From: Mauremys mutica
Lineage: Eukaryota; Chordata; Testudines; Geoemydidae
Length of the DNA: 64,000 nucleotides
Reading direction: 5' to 3'
Assembly: GCF_020497125.1 (NCBI RefSeq)
Contig: NC_059079.1
Span: 8,401,053 to 8,465,052 of the forward strand
In this document: piece by piece, positions 1-7,820 of the stretch
Layout: every line of letters starts with the position of its first letter
How positions within the stretch are numbered: the stretch's first letter is position 1
Program-made: the position numbers and the translations under genes
The notes under the pieces: generated by a model
Told to the model about the DNA's origin: nothing
The model's input: only the letters and a program-made list of their open reading frames with translations
Databases searched by the model: none

Positions 1-198
1 AGGATGAATAGCACTGAAAGGCAACCATATCCCCTTGCTAGACAGCCTCATCCAAAGTGACCTCATGATCTCAAAGGGATACTGTCAAAATAAATATATT
101 TTTGAAGAGTCCATTCCTGATTTATTGGTAACACCTTCGATAATTAAAACTTAGGTTTTCAGTATTCTTGTTCTCTGTTTATATTATTCATTTCACAC
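1..198. other. unannotated AT-rich DNA
   Basis: I see no open frame, RNA gene or repeat family here. It is ordinary AT-rich flank leading into the SINE that follows. Confidence 0.5.
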
Positions 199-344
199 AG
201 ATAGCTTAGTGGTTTGAGCATTAGTCTGCTAAAGCCAGGGTTGTGAGTTCAATCCTTGAGGCAACTATTTGGGGATTGGTTCTGCTTTGAGCAGGGGGTT
301 GGACTAGATGATCTCTTGAGGTCCCTAATAATCTATGATTCTAA
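199..344 (+). repeat. tRNA-derived turtle SINE with CR1-type tail
   Basis: The left half resembles a tRNA gene. An A-box-like stretch (TAGCTTAGTGG) starts near 202 and a B-box-like stretch (GTGAGTTCAATCC) ends at 255, which together form an internal RNA polymerase III promoter. The right half, from about 299, reads GGTTGGACTAGATGATC and ends TCTATGATTCTA, the 3' tail of CR1 LINEs, which lets CR1 reverse transcriptase mobilise the SINE. This structure is that of the Cry/tortoise pol III SINE of cryptodiran turtles and is the main organismal clue in the window. It is a decayed copy, not a tRNA gene: no acceptor stem can be folded and no CCA-type 3' end exists. Confidence 0.8.
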
Positions 345-426
345 GTTTAAACTCATAAGTACTCATTAGATACTTTTATTGCACCCCCTTTTTGTAGTAC
401 CTTAGAACCTCACTGTAATTGACGCG

Positions 427-518
427 ACAAAGAGTCCTGTGGCACCTTATAGACTAACAGAAGTATTGGAGCATCGCTTTTTACAGATCCAGACTAACAC
501 AGCTACCCCTCTGATACT
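427..518. mobile_element. Penelope-like element scrap, inverted plus direct ends
   Basis: Bases 429-474 match the reverse complement of the PLE terminal repeat at 2753-2797 (shared core CCTGTGGCACCTTATAGACT). Bases 481-518 match in the direct sense the stretch just after that repeat (CAGACTAACACAGCTACCCC, then CTGATACT). A minus-sense and a plus-sense fragment of the same terminus are therefore fused within 92 bases. The same layout recurs at 11.9, 18.3, 26.7 and 57.3 kb. Confidence 0.75.
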
Positions 519-747
519 GTACATGATGTATTTATCCTCACAATGTCCCTATGACTGGGGAAGTGCTATTATCCCCATTTTACAGATATGTAGATTGTAG
601 GCTCTTTGGAACAGGAACTCTTTTTTTTTTTTGGTCTGTGTTTATACAGATCCTATCACAGTTGGGTCCTGGTGCATAACTGGGGCTTCTAGGTGCTACC
701 ACAATACAAATAATACAGATGGAACTGACTACCAGGAAGACTAAGAG
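519..747 (-). repeat. ancient amniote interspersed repeat
   Basis: About 587-715 reads GTAGATTGTAGGCTCTTTGG, then GTTTATACAGATCCTATCACAG and GGTGCTACCACAATACAAATAAT. Reverse-complemented, this is the same family as the sequence around the CA repeat at 61620-61740 (TATTATTTGTATT, GTGCCTTGGAGCCC, CTCCAAAGAGTTTACAATCT). The two copies are inverted relative to each other and strongly diverged. I cannot name the family with certainty. Confidence 0.5.
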
Positions 748-965
748 TATGTCTAAACTGCTGTCGGGAGGTGTGATTCCCAGCATGGGTAGACAGACTT
801 GCACTAGCTAAGCTCAAGCTATTACACTAAAAATAGCAGTGTGGATGTTGTTGCACATGTGGTGGGCTGGGCTAGCTGCCCAAGCTCAGACCCCAGGGAT
901 CAGGCAGGGCTTGGACTCAAGCAGCTAGTCTAAGCTGCTGCCAATGCCAAAATGTTCACCCTGCT
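748..965 (-). repeat. MITE-like repeat, family of 10.13-10.40 kb
   Basis: It begins GTATGTCTAAACTGC and contains GGTGTGATTCCCAGC, which in reverse complement matches CTGGGAATCACACACC at about 10350 in the element at 10135-10400. Length and flanking GTCTA motifs suit a short nonautonomous DNA transposon with terminal inverted repeats. Coding potential is nil. Confidence 0.5.
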
Positions 966-2052
966 TAGGTCCAACAGGAAGCCTGTGACATAATAGGGAA
1001 TTTAACCAGCATCTCCTGAGTCCCAGGCTATTCTAGACACTGGCCCATTTTTCCACTCAAGGAAGTTTCACCTGCTGCTCATGCAGTAGCATGATGCTAC
1101 AGGAGGAGATTTTCAAAGTCACGGTGGGAGCTGGAACTGAAGTTCCATTTACTTTCAGTGGGAGTTGGACACCTAACTGCCCTTTATGCCCTTGAAATCT
1201 TTCCCCACTGTATTTCGGGTTTCCAGTGCTACAGGGGAGGTTTAACCATCCTCTCCCTGCCATTCCAGACCCACTTCTTACACCAGAATAATCATCAGTA
1301 TATTTTTGTTTGTAACCTATGAGAATATTTCCATTCATATCTCAAACCCCATCCCAGATGGTGGTGGTGGTGGTGTTTTAAAATTCAGCCTCAGGGTCAA
1401 CTTCACACCTACTTTAAGGTCTCTTCATGCATCCAGAGCAGTGTAGAGAAGCATTGGTGGTGGAAGGAGCTGACTTAGGCTAAATATATTTTAGGATATT
1501 CTTTGAGGAATCATTTAAATAGAAGGAGAAAACTGAATTCCTTGACATGTTTATAAATGTTTTTAAATAGATCAGAGATTTCTTCTGGCCATAGTTTAAG
1601 AGAAACCCTCCCAAAAAAAGATTGAAATGATTTCAACTGTACGGTTAAGAGCAAGGGCTATATTATAAAGGTTATTTGATGGGAGTCTGCTTAGAGTGGG
1701 CTTTTGAGTGGCTTATGTTTCTCCCTCCAAGAAACAGATAAACTGATACTAAAATTGGAACAGGACTTAGGAGAGGAAATAAAGAGGACTGGGAGAAAAT
1801 GTGTAACTCAGTTAGAATGGTCTCCAAATGTATTAGACACTCATTCAATTTAATTATGTACTGAGGACATATCTAACTCCTTTAAGACTAAATAAAATGA
1901 GAAAACCTTCCCTTTGCCTGAAATGCAACATTTATAGCTGCTTTTTGCATTCGATTTGGTCCCGATATAAAACACTGTGTTTGGTTATGTGAAGGTTCTC
2001 TGCACCTTGAAGTCTTTAAACCATGATTTGGGGACTTCAGTGGCTAAGACAC
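966..2052. other. no gene seen; unique-looking DNA
   Basis: No supported exon or recognised repeat. A GGT trinucleotide run lies at about 1360-1374. The minus frame 1338-1057 has no similarity I recognise and looks like a chance open frame. Confidence 0.4.
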
Positions 2053-2168
2053 AGGTTTGATACAGGAGTGGGTAGGTGAGATTCTGTGGCCTGCGTTGTG
2101 CAGGAGGTCAGACTAGATGATCATAATGGTCCCTTCTGATCTTAGAGTCTATGAAATCTATGAATATG
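2053..2168 (+). repeat. CR1 LINE 3' end
   Basis: The stretch GGAGGTCAGACTAGATGATC, then TAATGGTCCCTTCTGATCTT and TCTATGAAATCTATGAA, is the CR1 3' terminus with its 8-bp terminal repeats. The copy is severely 5'-truncated, as most CR1 insertions are. A sister fragment lies at 12600-12695. Confidence 0.8.
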
Positions 2169-2229
2169 GTCTGGTGGTTATTGAAGGAGACTAAGAGTTA
2201 AGACTTGGAGTCTATTCTCAGATCAATTA

Positions 2230-2343
2230 CATCACTGGTTAACCCTAGGCATGTCAGATCTCTCTGGGCCAGATTCTCAAAAACATAGGCCTGGTGATGC
2301 TGAGCATTGCCACACCTAACTTTTAGGCGCCTAGAAAATCACT
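2230..2343 (+). repeat. left part of composite repeat, with PLE target site
   Basis: GGCCAGATTCTCAAAAACAT and the self-complementary TTAGGCGCCTAG belong to the dispersed repeat that resumes at 5691 (GGGATTCACAAAGCCTGGTG). Its last 13 bases, 2331-2343 (CTAGAAAATCACT), recur exactly at 5678-5690, so this is the TSD of the Penelope-like insertion that split the repeat. Confidence 0.7.
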
Positions 2344-2380
2344 ATATAAATCACTATATAAATCACTAAAATCACTATAT
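2344..2380 (+). repeat. tandem repeats of target-site sequence at PLE 5' junction
   Basis: After the TSD the octamer AAATCACT is repeated three more times, mostly spaced by ATAT, before PLE sequence (ATATACAAAAACC) starts at 2377. The element's own first bases are also ATAT. This suggests repeated slippage or template jumping between target DNA and element while the 5' end was being joined. Alternatively it is later microsatellite expansion. Confidence 0.7.
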
Positions 2381-2800
2381 ACAAAAACCTGTAGGAGAAC
2401 ACTTCAACCTCCCTGGCCACACAATAGCAGATCTTAAGGTGGCCATCCTACAGCAAAAAAACTTTAGGACCAGACTTCAAAGAGAAACTGCTGAGCTCCA
2501 GTTCATCTGCAAATTTGACACCATCAGCTCAGGACTAAACAAAGACTGTGAATGGCTTGCCAATTACAGAACCAGTTTCTCCTCCCTTGGTTTTCACACC
2601 TCAACTGCTAGAACAGGGCCTCATCCACCCTGATTGATCTAACCTCGTTATCTCTAGCTTGCTTCTTGCTTGCTTATATATACCTGCCCCAGGAAATTTC
2701 CACCACTTGCATCCGAAGAAGTGGGTATTCACCCACGAAAGCTCATGCTGCAAAACGTCTGTTAGTCTATAAGGTGCCACAGGATTCTTTGCTGCTTCTA
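2377..2800 (+). repeat. left pLTR of the Penelope-like element
   Basis: A 424-base direct repeat of 5268-5680. It contains the last ~85 codons of the polyprotein frame (a 3' ORF fragment ending at 2633), its 3' UTR, and the terminal module GTGCCACAGGATTCTTTGCT. The only difference I can see is an 11-base duplication around 2657-2680 (GCTTGCTTCTTGCTTGCTT against GCTTGCTT). The short open frame 2439-2633 is therefore a copy of the polyprotein C-terminus, not a separate gene. Promoter activity for the downstream ORF presumably lies here. Confidence 0.9.
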
Positions 2801-5524
2801 CAGAACCAGACTAACACGGCTACCCCTCTGATACTTGACACCATGCAAGGCACTGCATTTAGCCGTATGGAGTGGAAATCCATCAACCTCATGAAGAAAC
2901 TTGCACAAATACAGACAGATATCATCTTCCTTTCCAAATGCAAACGGATGGACATCATACCTAATGGACTAAAGGTAAAAAATCCACTACTATCTACATA
3001 CTATACAGACCACAGTGAGAGATTATGCCATACTCTATCGAAGAAACTGAGGAACCACCTGATCAGCATCCTATACAGCAAACAGGAAAACATCAAAAAA
3101 GAGCTCTCCAACCTGGAGACTCTCATCAATAACCAAACTTCCATACAAACGGACTTCACTAAAATAAGACAGGAGATCTACATTACCCACTTCACCTCTC
3201 TAAAAAGGAAAAAGGACTGTAAGCTGTCTAAACTCCTACCTGCCACATGGGGCCACAACCGTGGTACCCCTAACCCACCCAGCAATATCGTCAATCTATC
3301 CAACCACACACTCAGCCCAGAAGAACAGTCTGTCCTATCTCGGGGACTCTCTTTCTGCCCTGCCACCCCCACCAATATGATACAGTTCTGCGGTGATCTG
3401 GAAGCCTACTTTCGCCATCTCCGACTCAAAGAATTCTTTCAGGACAACACTGAACAGCGCACGGATACACAGTTACCCTCCCACCAACAGCACAAGAAGA
3501 AGAACTCCACATGGACTCCTCCTGAGGGTCGAAATGACAGTCTGGACCTATACATTGAATGCTTCCGCCGACGTGCACAGGCAGAAATTGTGGAAAAACA
3601 ACATCGCTTGCCTCACAACCTAAGTCGTGCAGAACGCAATGCCATCCACAGCCTCAGAAACCATCCTGACATTATAATCAAAGAGGCTGATAAAGGAGGT
3701 GCTGTTGTCATCATGAACAGGTCTGACTACCAAAAGGAGGCCGCCAGACAACTCTCCAAAACTAAATTTTACAGGCTACTTCCCTCAGATCCCACTGAGG
3801 AATACACTAAGAAACTGCACCATCTACTCAGGACACTCCCTACACTAACACCAGAACTAATCAACATATCCTTAGAGCCCCGACCAGGGTTATTCTATCT
3901 ACTACCCAAGATCCACAAACCCGGAAATCCTGGACGCCCCATCATCTCGGGCATTGGAACTCTCACTGAAGGACTGTCTGGATATGTAGACTCTCTACTC
4001 AGACCCTATGCTACCAGCACTCCCAGCTATCTCCGTGACACCACTGATTTCCTGAGGAAACTACAATGCATTGGTGACCTTCCAGAAAACACCATCCTGG
4101 CCACCATGGATGTAGAGGCTCTCTACACAAACATCCCACATACTGATGGAATACAAGCTGTCAGGAACAGTATCCCTGATGATGCCACAGCACACCTGGT
4201 TGCTGAGCTCTGTGGCTTTATCCTCACACACAACTATTTCAAATTTGCTGACAATATATATCTCCAGATCAGTGGCACCGCTATGGGCACCCGTATGGCC
4301 CCACAATATGCCAATATTTTTATGGCCTACCTGGAACAACGCTTCCTCAGCTCCCGTCTACTCACGCCCCTTCTCTACCTACGCTACATCGATGACATCT
4401 TCATCATCTGGACCCATGGGAAGGAGACTCTGGAAAAATTCCACCACGATTTCAACAGCTTCCACCCCTCCATCAACCTCAGCCTGGACCAATCTACACG
4501 GGAGGTCCACTTCCTAGACACCACGGTGCAAATAAGTGATGGTCACATCAACACCACCCTATACCAAAAACCTACCGACCGCTATGCCTACCTTCATGCC
4601 TCCAGCTTCCATCCCGGACACACCACAAGATCCATTGTCTACAGCCAAGCACTGAGGTACAACTGTATCTGCTCTAACCCCGCAGACAGAGACCAACACC
4701 TAGAAAATCTCCACCAAGCATTCTCAAGACTACAGTACCCACACGAGGAAATAAGGAAACAGATCAACAGAGCCAGACGTGTACCCAGAAGCCTCCTACT
4801 GGAAGACAAACCCAAGAAAGAAACCAACAGGACTCCACTGGCCATCACATACAGTCCCCAGCTAAAACCCCTACAACGCATCATCAGGGATCTACAACCC
4901 ATCCTGGACAATGATCCCACACTTTCACAGGCCTTGGGTGGCAGACCAGTTCTCGCCCACAGACAACCTGCCAACCTGAAGCATATTCTCACCAGCAACT
5001 GCACACCGCACCATAGTAACTCTAGCTCAGGAACCAATCCATGCAACAAACCTCGATGCCAACTCTGCCCACATATCTACACCAGCAACACCATCACAGG
5101 ACCAAACCAGATCAGCCACAACATCACCGGTTCATTCACCTGCACTTCCACCAATGTAATATATGCCATCATATGCCAGCAATGCCCCTCTGCTATGTAC
5201 ATCGGCCAAACTGGACAGTCTCTAAGGAAAAGGATAAATGGACACAAATCAGACATTAGGAATGGCAATATACAAAAACCTGTAGGAGAACACTTCAACC
5301 TCCCTGGCCACACAATAGCAGATCTTAAGGTGGCCATCCTACAGCAAAAAAACTTTAGGACCAGACTTCAAAGAGAAACTGCTGAGCTCCAGTTCATCTG
5401 CAAATTTGACACCATCAGCTCAGGACTAAACAAAGACTGTGAATGGCTTGCCAATTACAGAACCAGTTTCTCCTCCCTTGGTTTTCACACCTCAACTGCT
5501 AGAACAGGGCCTCATCCACCCTGA
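2666..5524 (+). CDS. Penelope-like polyprotein: RT plus GIY-YIG endonuclease
   Basis: Uninterrupted 952-codon frame; residue numbers count from 2666. The first 59 codons lie in or just after the left pLTR. The ATG at 2843 (residue 60, context ACACCATGC) is the likelier start, giving 893 aa. After a basic, helical N-terminal region come KEADKGG (339-345), LPKIHKPGNPGRPI (413-426), RT motif A with MDVEALYTNIP (Asp 482), motif B GTAMGTRMAP (from 537) and the catalytic box YIDD (574-577). A linker has C-x4-C-x2-C (Cys 793, 798, 801), the zinc-finger-like feature of some PLEs such as Neptune. Then comes GIY-YIG: VIY 831-833, YIG 845-847, Arg 854/856, His 860, Glu 875. All expected catalytic residues are present, so the protein could support target-primed retrotransposition. 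Clade assignment within PLEs is tentative. Confidence 0.93.
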   Translation: MLAYIYLPQEISTTCIRRSGYSPTKAHAAKRLLVYKVPQDSLLLLQNQTNTATPLILDTMQGTAFSRMEWKSINLMKKLAQIQTDIIFLSKCKRMDIIPNGLKVKNPLLSTYYTDHSERLCHTLSKKLRNHLISILYSKQENIKKELSNLETLINNQTSIQTDFTKIRQEIYITHFTSLKRKKDCKLSKLLPATWGHNRGTPNPPSNIVNLSNHTLSPEEQSVLSRGLSFCPATPTNMIQFCGDLEAYFRHLRLKEFFQDNTEQRTDTQLPSHQQHKKKNSTWTPPEGRNDSLDLYIECFRRRAQAEIVEKQHRLPHNLSRAERNAIHSLRNHPDIIIKEADKGGAVVIMNRSDYQKEAARQLSKTKFYRLLPSDPTEEYTKKLHHLLRTLPTLTPELINISLEPRPGLFYLLPKIHKPGNPGRPIISGIGTLTEGLSGYVDSLLRPYATSTPSYLRDTTDFLRKLQCIGDLPENTILATMDVEALYTNIPHTDGIQAVRNSIPDDATAHLVAELCGFILTHNYFKFADNIYLQISGTAMGTRMAPQYANIFMAYLEQRFLSSRLLTPLLYLRYIDDIFIIWTHGKETLEKFHHDFNSFHPSINLSLDQSTREVHFLDTTVQISDGHINTTLYQKPTDRYAYLHASSFHPGHTTRSIVYSQALRYNCICSNPADRDQHLENLHQAFSRLQYPHEEIRKQINRARRVPRSLLLEDKPKKETNRTPLAITYSPQLKPLQRIIRDLQPILDNDPTLSQALGGRPVLAHRQPANLKHILTSNCTPHHSNSSSGTNPCNKPRCQLCPHIYTSNTITGPNQISHNITGSFTCTSTNVIYAIICQQCPSAMYIGQTGQSLRKRINGHKSDIRNGNIQKPVGEHFNLPGHTIADLKVAILQQKNFRTRLQRETAELQFICKFDTISSGLNKDCEWLANYRTSFSSLGFHTSTARTGPHPP
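2707..2753 (+). ncRNA. hammerhead-ribozyme-like fold in left pLTR
   Basis: Order of parts: TTGC (possible stem I), CCGAAGA (hammerhead core is CUGANGA, so one base differs), a perfect 6-bp hairpin GTGGGT/ACCCAC with an ATTC loop (stem II), GAAA (core), a short AGC/GCT hairpin with a TCAT loop (stem III), then GCAA pairing with TTGC. Hammerhead motifs are an established feature of PLE terminal repeats. The base at the cleavage position is G, which is normally not tolerated, so this copy may not cut. The right pLTR carries an identical copy. Confidence 0.5.
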
Positions 5525-5680
5525 TTGATCTAACCTCGTTATCTCTAGCTTGCTTATATATACCTGCCCCAGGAAATTTCCACCACTTGCATCCGAAGAA
5601 GTGGGTATTCACCCACGAAAGCTCATGCTGCAAAACGTCTGTTAGTCTATAAGGTGCCACAGGATTCTTTGCTGCTTCTA
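5268..5680 (+). repeat. right pLTR of the Penelope-like element
   Basis: A 413-base direct repeat of 2377-2800, holding the real end of the polyprotein frame (stop 5522-5524), a ~155-base 3' UTR and the terminal GTGCCACAGGATTCTTTGCT. It ends at GCTTCTA and runs directly into the TSD. The left copy continues beyond this point with CAGAACCAGACTAACACGGC, then TACCCCTCTGATACTTG. That tail is what terminates most other PLE copies in this window. Confidence 0.9.
5587..5633 (+). ncRNA. hammerhead-ribozyme-like fold in right pLTR
   Basis: Same sequence as 2707-2753: CCGAAGA, stem II hairpin GTGGGT/ACCCAC, GAAA, a short third hairpin, then GCAA that can pair with the leading TTGC. It lies in the 3' UTR, about 60 bases after the stop codon. 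Core deviations (C for U in CUGANGA; G at the cleavage site) argue for weak or no activity. Confidence 0.5.
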
Positions 5681-5690
5681 GAAAATCACT

Positions 5691-6526
5691 GGGATTCACA
5701 AAGCCTGGTGATATCATCCAGGCTCCCTAAGCAATGAATGGGGAGAGACAGACACCTCAGAATGAGATTCACAAAAGCCAGAATAGTTGGCTCCTGACCT
5801 GAGCTGGCTGATGGGAGATGCCAAGGTGAGGGGTGTGTCCTAAGCCTCCTCCCTCTCAGGGAGTTCGACGCTTATGTCCAAGCTGTAGGGAGGCTTGTCC
5901 CTCTTGGCATTCTTATCTGCAAACCCCTTTTGGTGTGAGGGGCCCATGCCACTTTTGCAAGAAGCTTGGGGGAGGAGGAGACCTCATAATGTTTAGCCCA
6001 GTGGTCAGAGTACTCATCTGGGACATGGAGACCCCCAGTTCAAGTCCTCCCTCTACCTGAGGAGAGAGAAGGGACTTGAACAGGGCTCTACCACCTGTCA
6101 GGTGAGTTCCCTAATCACTGAGCTATAGGATATTCTGATGTGGGGGCTCCCTCAGCCTCTCCTACTGAAGCTGTTCCACTGTGAATAAATAACAAAAGAA
6201 TCGATGGGCCACAACGCGAGCACAAATGCTTGAGTAACTCTGTAGCCTGGTTGTTAGAGCACTACTGTGGCAGACCCAGGATCCAGTCCCCCCTTTCCAA
6301 TGACTTTTTAAAATTATTCATCCAAAGTGGAACAGCCCTGCGCATGCCTGCCAGAGCAGGCCCTGCAGGTGAGTTAAGTGGAAGAACCACCTATCATTTT
6401 CCTGATTTGTGAACAACTCTGGGGTTTAGGCACCCGGATGCCTGGTGTGGGGACTGCAGTATGCATGCTCAGAGGCAGAAACATAGGCACTTAGGGAATG
6501 TTTACTGAAAAAATTTAGGCACCAAA
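5691..6526 (+). repeat. composite dispersed repeat with two tRNA-like boxes
   Basis: This continues the repeat interrupted by the PLE. At 5993-6050 an A-box-like TTAGCCCAGTGGTCAGAG is followed by a B-box-like CAGTTCAAGTCCTCC. At 6242-6290 a second pair occurs (GTAGCCTGGTTGTTAGAGC; AGGATCCAGTCCCC). Between them lies GAAGCTGTTCCACTGTGAAT. The same modules occur at 27.6-28.1 kb (GAAGCTGTTCCATTGTGGAT) and 39.3-39.7 kb (GAAGCTGTTCCACTTTGCAT), which defines a family. No protein is encoded. I do not recognise its formal name. Confidence 0.6.
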
Positions 6527-7488
6527 TAGGGTTGACAATTTTCTATTTGCAGAAAACTGAGCAGCTTTGCACCGTCACTCCCCAAGGCCACGCCCTGCCC
6601 CTTCTCTGAGGCCACGCTCCTGCTCACTCCTTTCCCCCTCCCTCCATCGCTCGCTCTCCCCCACCCTCGCTCACTTGCTCATTTTCACCAGGCTGGGGCA
6701 GGGTGCTGGGGTGGGGGGGGGGGATGAGGGCTCCGGCTGGGGGTGCAGGCTCTGGGGTGGGGCCAGAAACGAGGACCTCAGGGTTGGGAGGGGGCTGGGG
6801 CTGGAGGCTGGGGTGTTGGAGGGAGTACAGGCTCAGGGTGAGGGTTCGGGCTTTGGACTGGGCCAAGAAATGAGGAGTTCAAGGTGTGGGAGGAGCTCTG
6901 GGCTGGGGCTGGGGGCTCTTGCTGGGGATGCGGGCTCTGGGGTGGGGCTGGGGATGAGGGGTTTGGGGTGCAGAAGGGGGCTATGGGCTGGGGCCAAGGG
7001 ATTCCGAGTGCAGAAGGTGGCTCAGGGTGTGGGAGGGAGTGTGGGGTGAGGGCTCTGGGAGGGAGTTTGGGTGCGGGAGGAGGCTCAGAGCTGAGGCAGG
7101 GGGTTGGGGCATAGGAGGGGGTTCAGGGTGCAGGCTTCGGGTGGTGCTTACCTCAGGCGGCTCGCAGGAAGCTGCTGGCATCTCCCTCTGGCTCCTAGGT
7201 GTAGGAGCAGCCACGTGGCTCCATGCTGCCCCTGCCTGCAGGGGCCGCCCCCGCAGCACCTACTGGCAGGAGTTCTCGGCCAATGGGAGCTGCGGAGCCA
7301 GCGCTCGGGCAGCACGTGGAGCCCCATGGCTGCTCCTGCATCTAGGAACCAGAGGGAGATGGCAGCAGCTTCCTGGGAGCCACACAGAGCTGGGCAGACA
7401 CCCTGCCTGCCCCGGTGCGTGTGGCCAACTGGGCTTTTAATGGCCTGGTCTGCACCGGGGTCCCTTTTTGATCAGGCATTCTACATGA
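6527..7488 (+). mobile_element. G-rich hAT-like nonautonomous element
   Basis: Eight bases, GCACCAAA, flank it at 6519-6526 and 7489-7496. The left end TAGGGTTGACAATTTTC resembles the terminus TAGGGTTACCAACTTTC of the element at 38017. The body shares its G-rich runs (GGGCTCTGGGGTGGGG) and a shared right segment (GGGAGCTGCGGAGCCAGCGC against GGGAGCTGCAGAGCTGGCAC). The right terminal inverted repeat is missing, replaced by TACATGA, so the end is decayed. The long open frames here (for example 6567-7049 and 7027-7440) are consequences of GC-rich, stop-poor sequence and are not genes. Confidence 0.65.
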
Positions 7489-7599
7489 GCACCAAATGAG
7501 TTTAGAGGTTTACAGGGTTTGGTGGAAAGTGAGAGGGGGTTTTGTGAACCCAGTGGGGCATAATTCTGGCAGTAGGTGCCTAAATCCTTTATGAATCTA

Positions 7600-7820
7600 G
7601 CCCGCTGTGGCTCAGTTCACCCATCAATACAATGGATTTTATACTATTTATTTTTTACTATTTACTTTTGGGAAGCTTAATTCATTAATGTTTGTGAGAC
7701 TCTTTGAGATGCTTGAATGAAAAGTGCTGTTCGACTGATCCAATGTCCACTGAAGCCAATAGGAGTATTTCCAGTAATTACTACGAGTTTTGGCTCATGC
7801 CCTATAAGAGCTAACTGTTA
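7600..7820 (+). repeat. ancient MIR-like tail plus palindromic amniote repeat
   Basis: GGAAGCTTAATTCATTAATG and CTTTGAGATGCTTGAATGAA resemble the 3' end of old CORE-type SINEs. The next block, CCACTGAAGCCAATAGGAGT to GTTTTGGCTCATGCCC, is a degenerate copy of the short palindromic repeat also seen near 14990-15062. Both are too old for confident family names. Confidence 0.4.

Larger units (their letters stand above)
2344..5680 (+). mobile_element. full-length Penelope-like retroelement
   Basis: The insertion is bounded by the 13-base duplication CTAGAAAATCACT (2331-2343 and 5678-5690; the shared CTA makes the right edge ambiguous). It has terminal direct repeats (pLTRs) at 2377-2800 and 5268-5680 and one long open frame between them and into the right repeat. 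I could see no substitution between the two repeats, only an 11-base duplication in the left one, so the copy is young. PLEs reverse-transcribe their RNA at a nick made by their GIY-YIG nuclease; tandem pLTRs, each carrying the end of the ORF, are a known PLE form. Related but decayed ends lie at 0.4, 11.9, 18.3, 26.7, 57.3, 58.2 and 59.2 kb. Confidence 0.93.

Noticed and set aside
200..260. Possible tRNA gene
   Set aside because: A- and B-box-like motifs are present but no cloverleaf with acceptor pairing can be formed, and a CR1-type tail follows. It is a SINE.
2439..2633. 64-codon plus frame before the PLE ORF
   Set aside because: It is the left pLTR copy of the PLE C-terminus, opens with GTG not ATG, and duplicates 5330-5524.
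4061..5337. Antisense and shifted frames within the PLE polyprotein
   Set aside because: They overlap the RT and GIY-YIG coding sequence, where all conserved residues lie in the plus frame starting at 2666.
6567..7499. Several open frames of 76-160 codons on both strands
   Set aside because: They lie inside a G-rich transposon related to 38017-38568. Translations are low-complexity Gly/Arg or Pro/Ser sequences without domains; stops are rare only because of composition.
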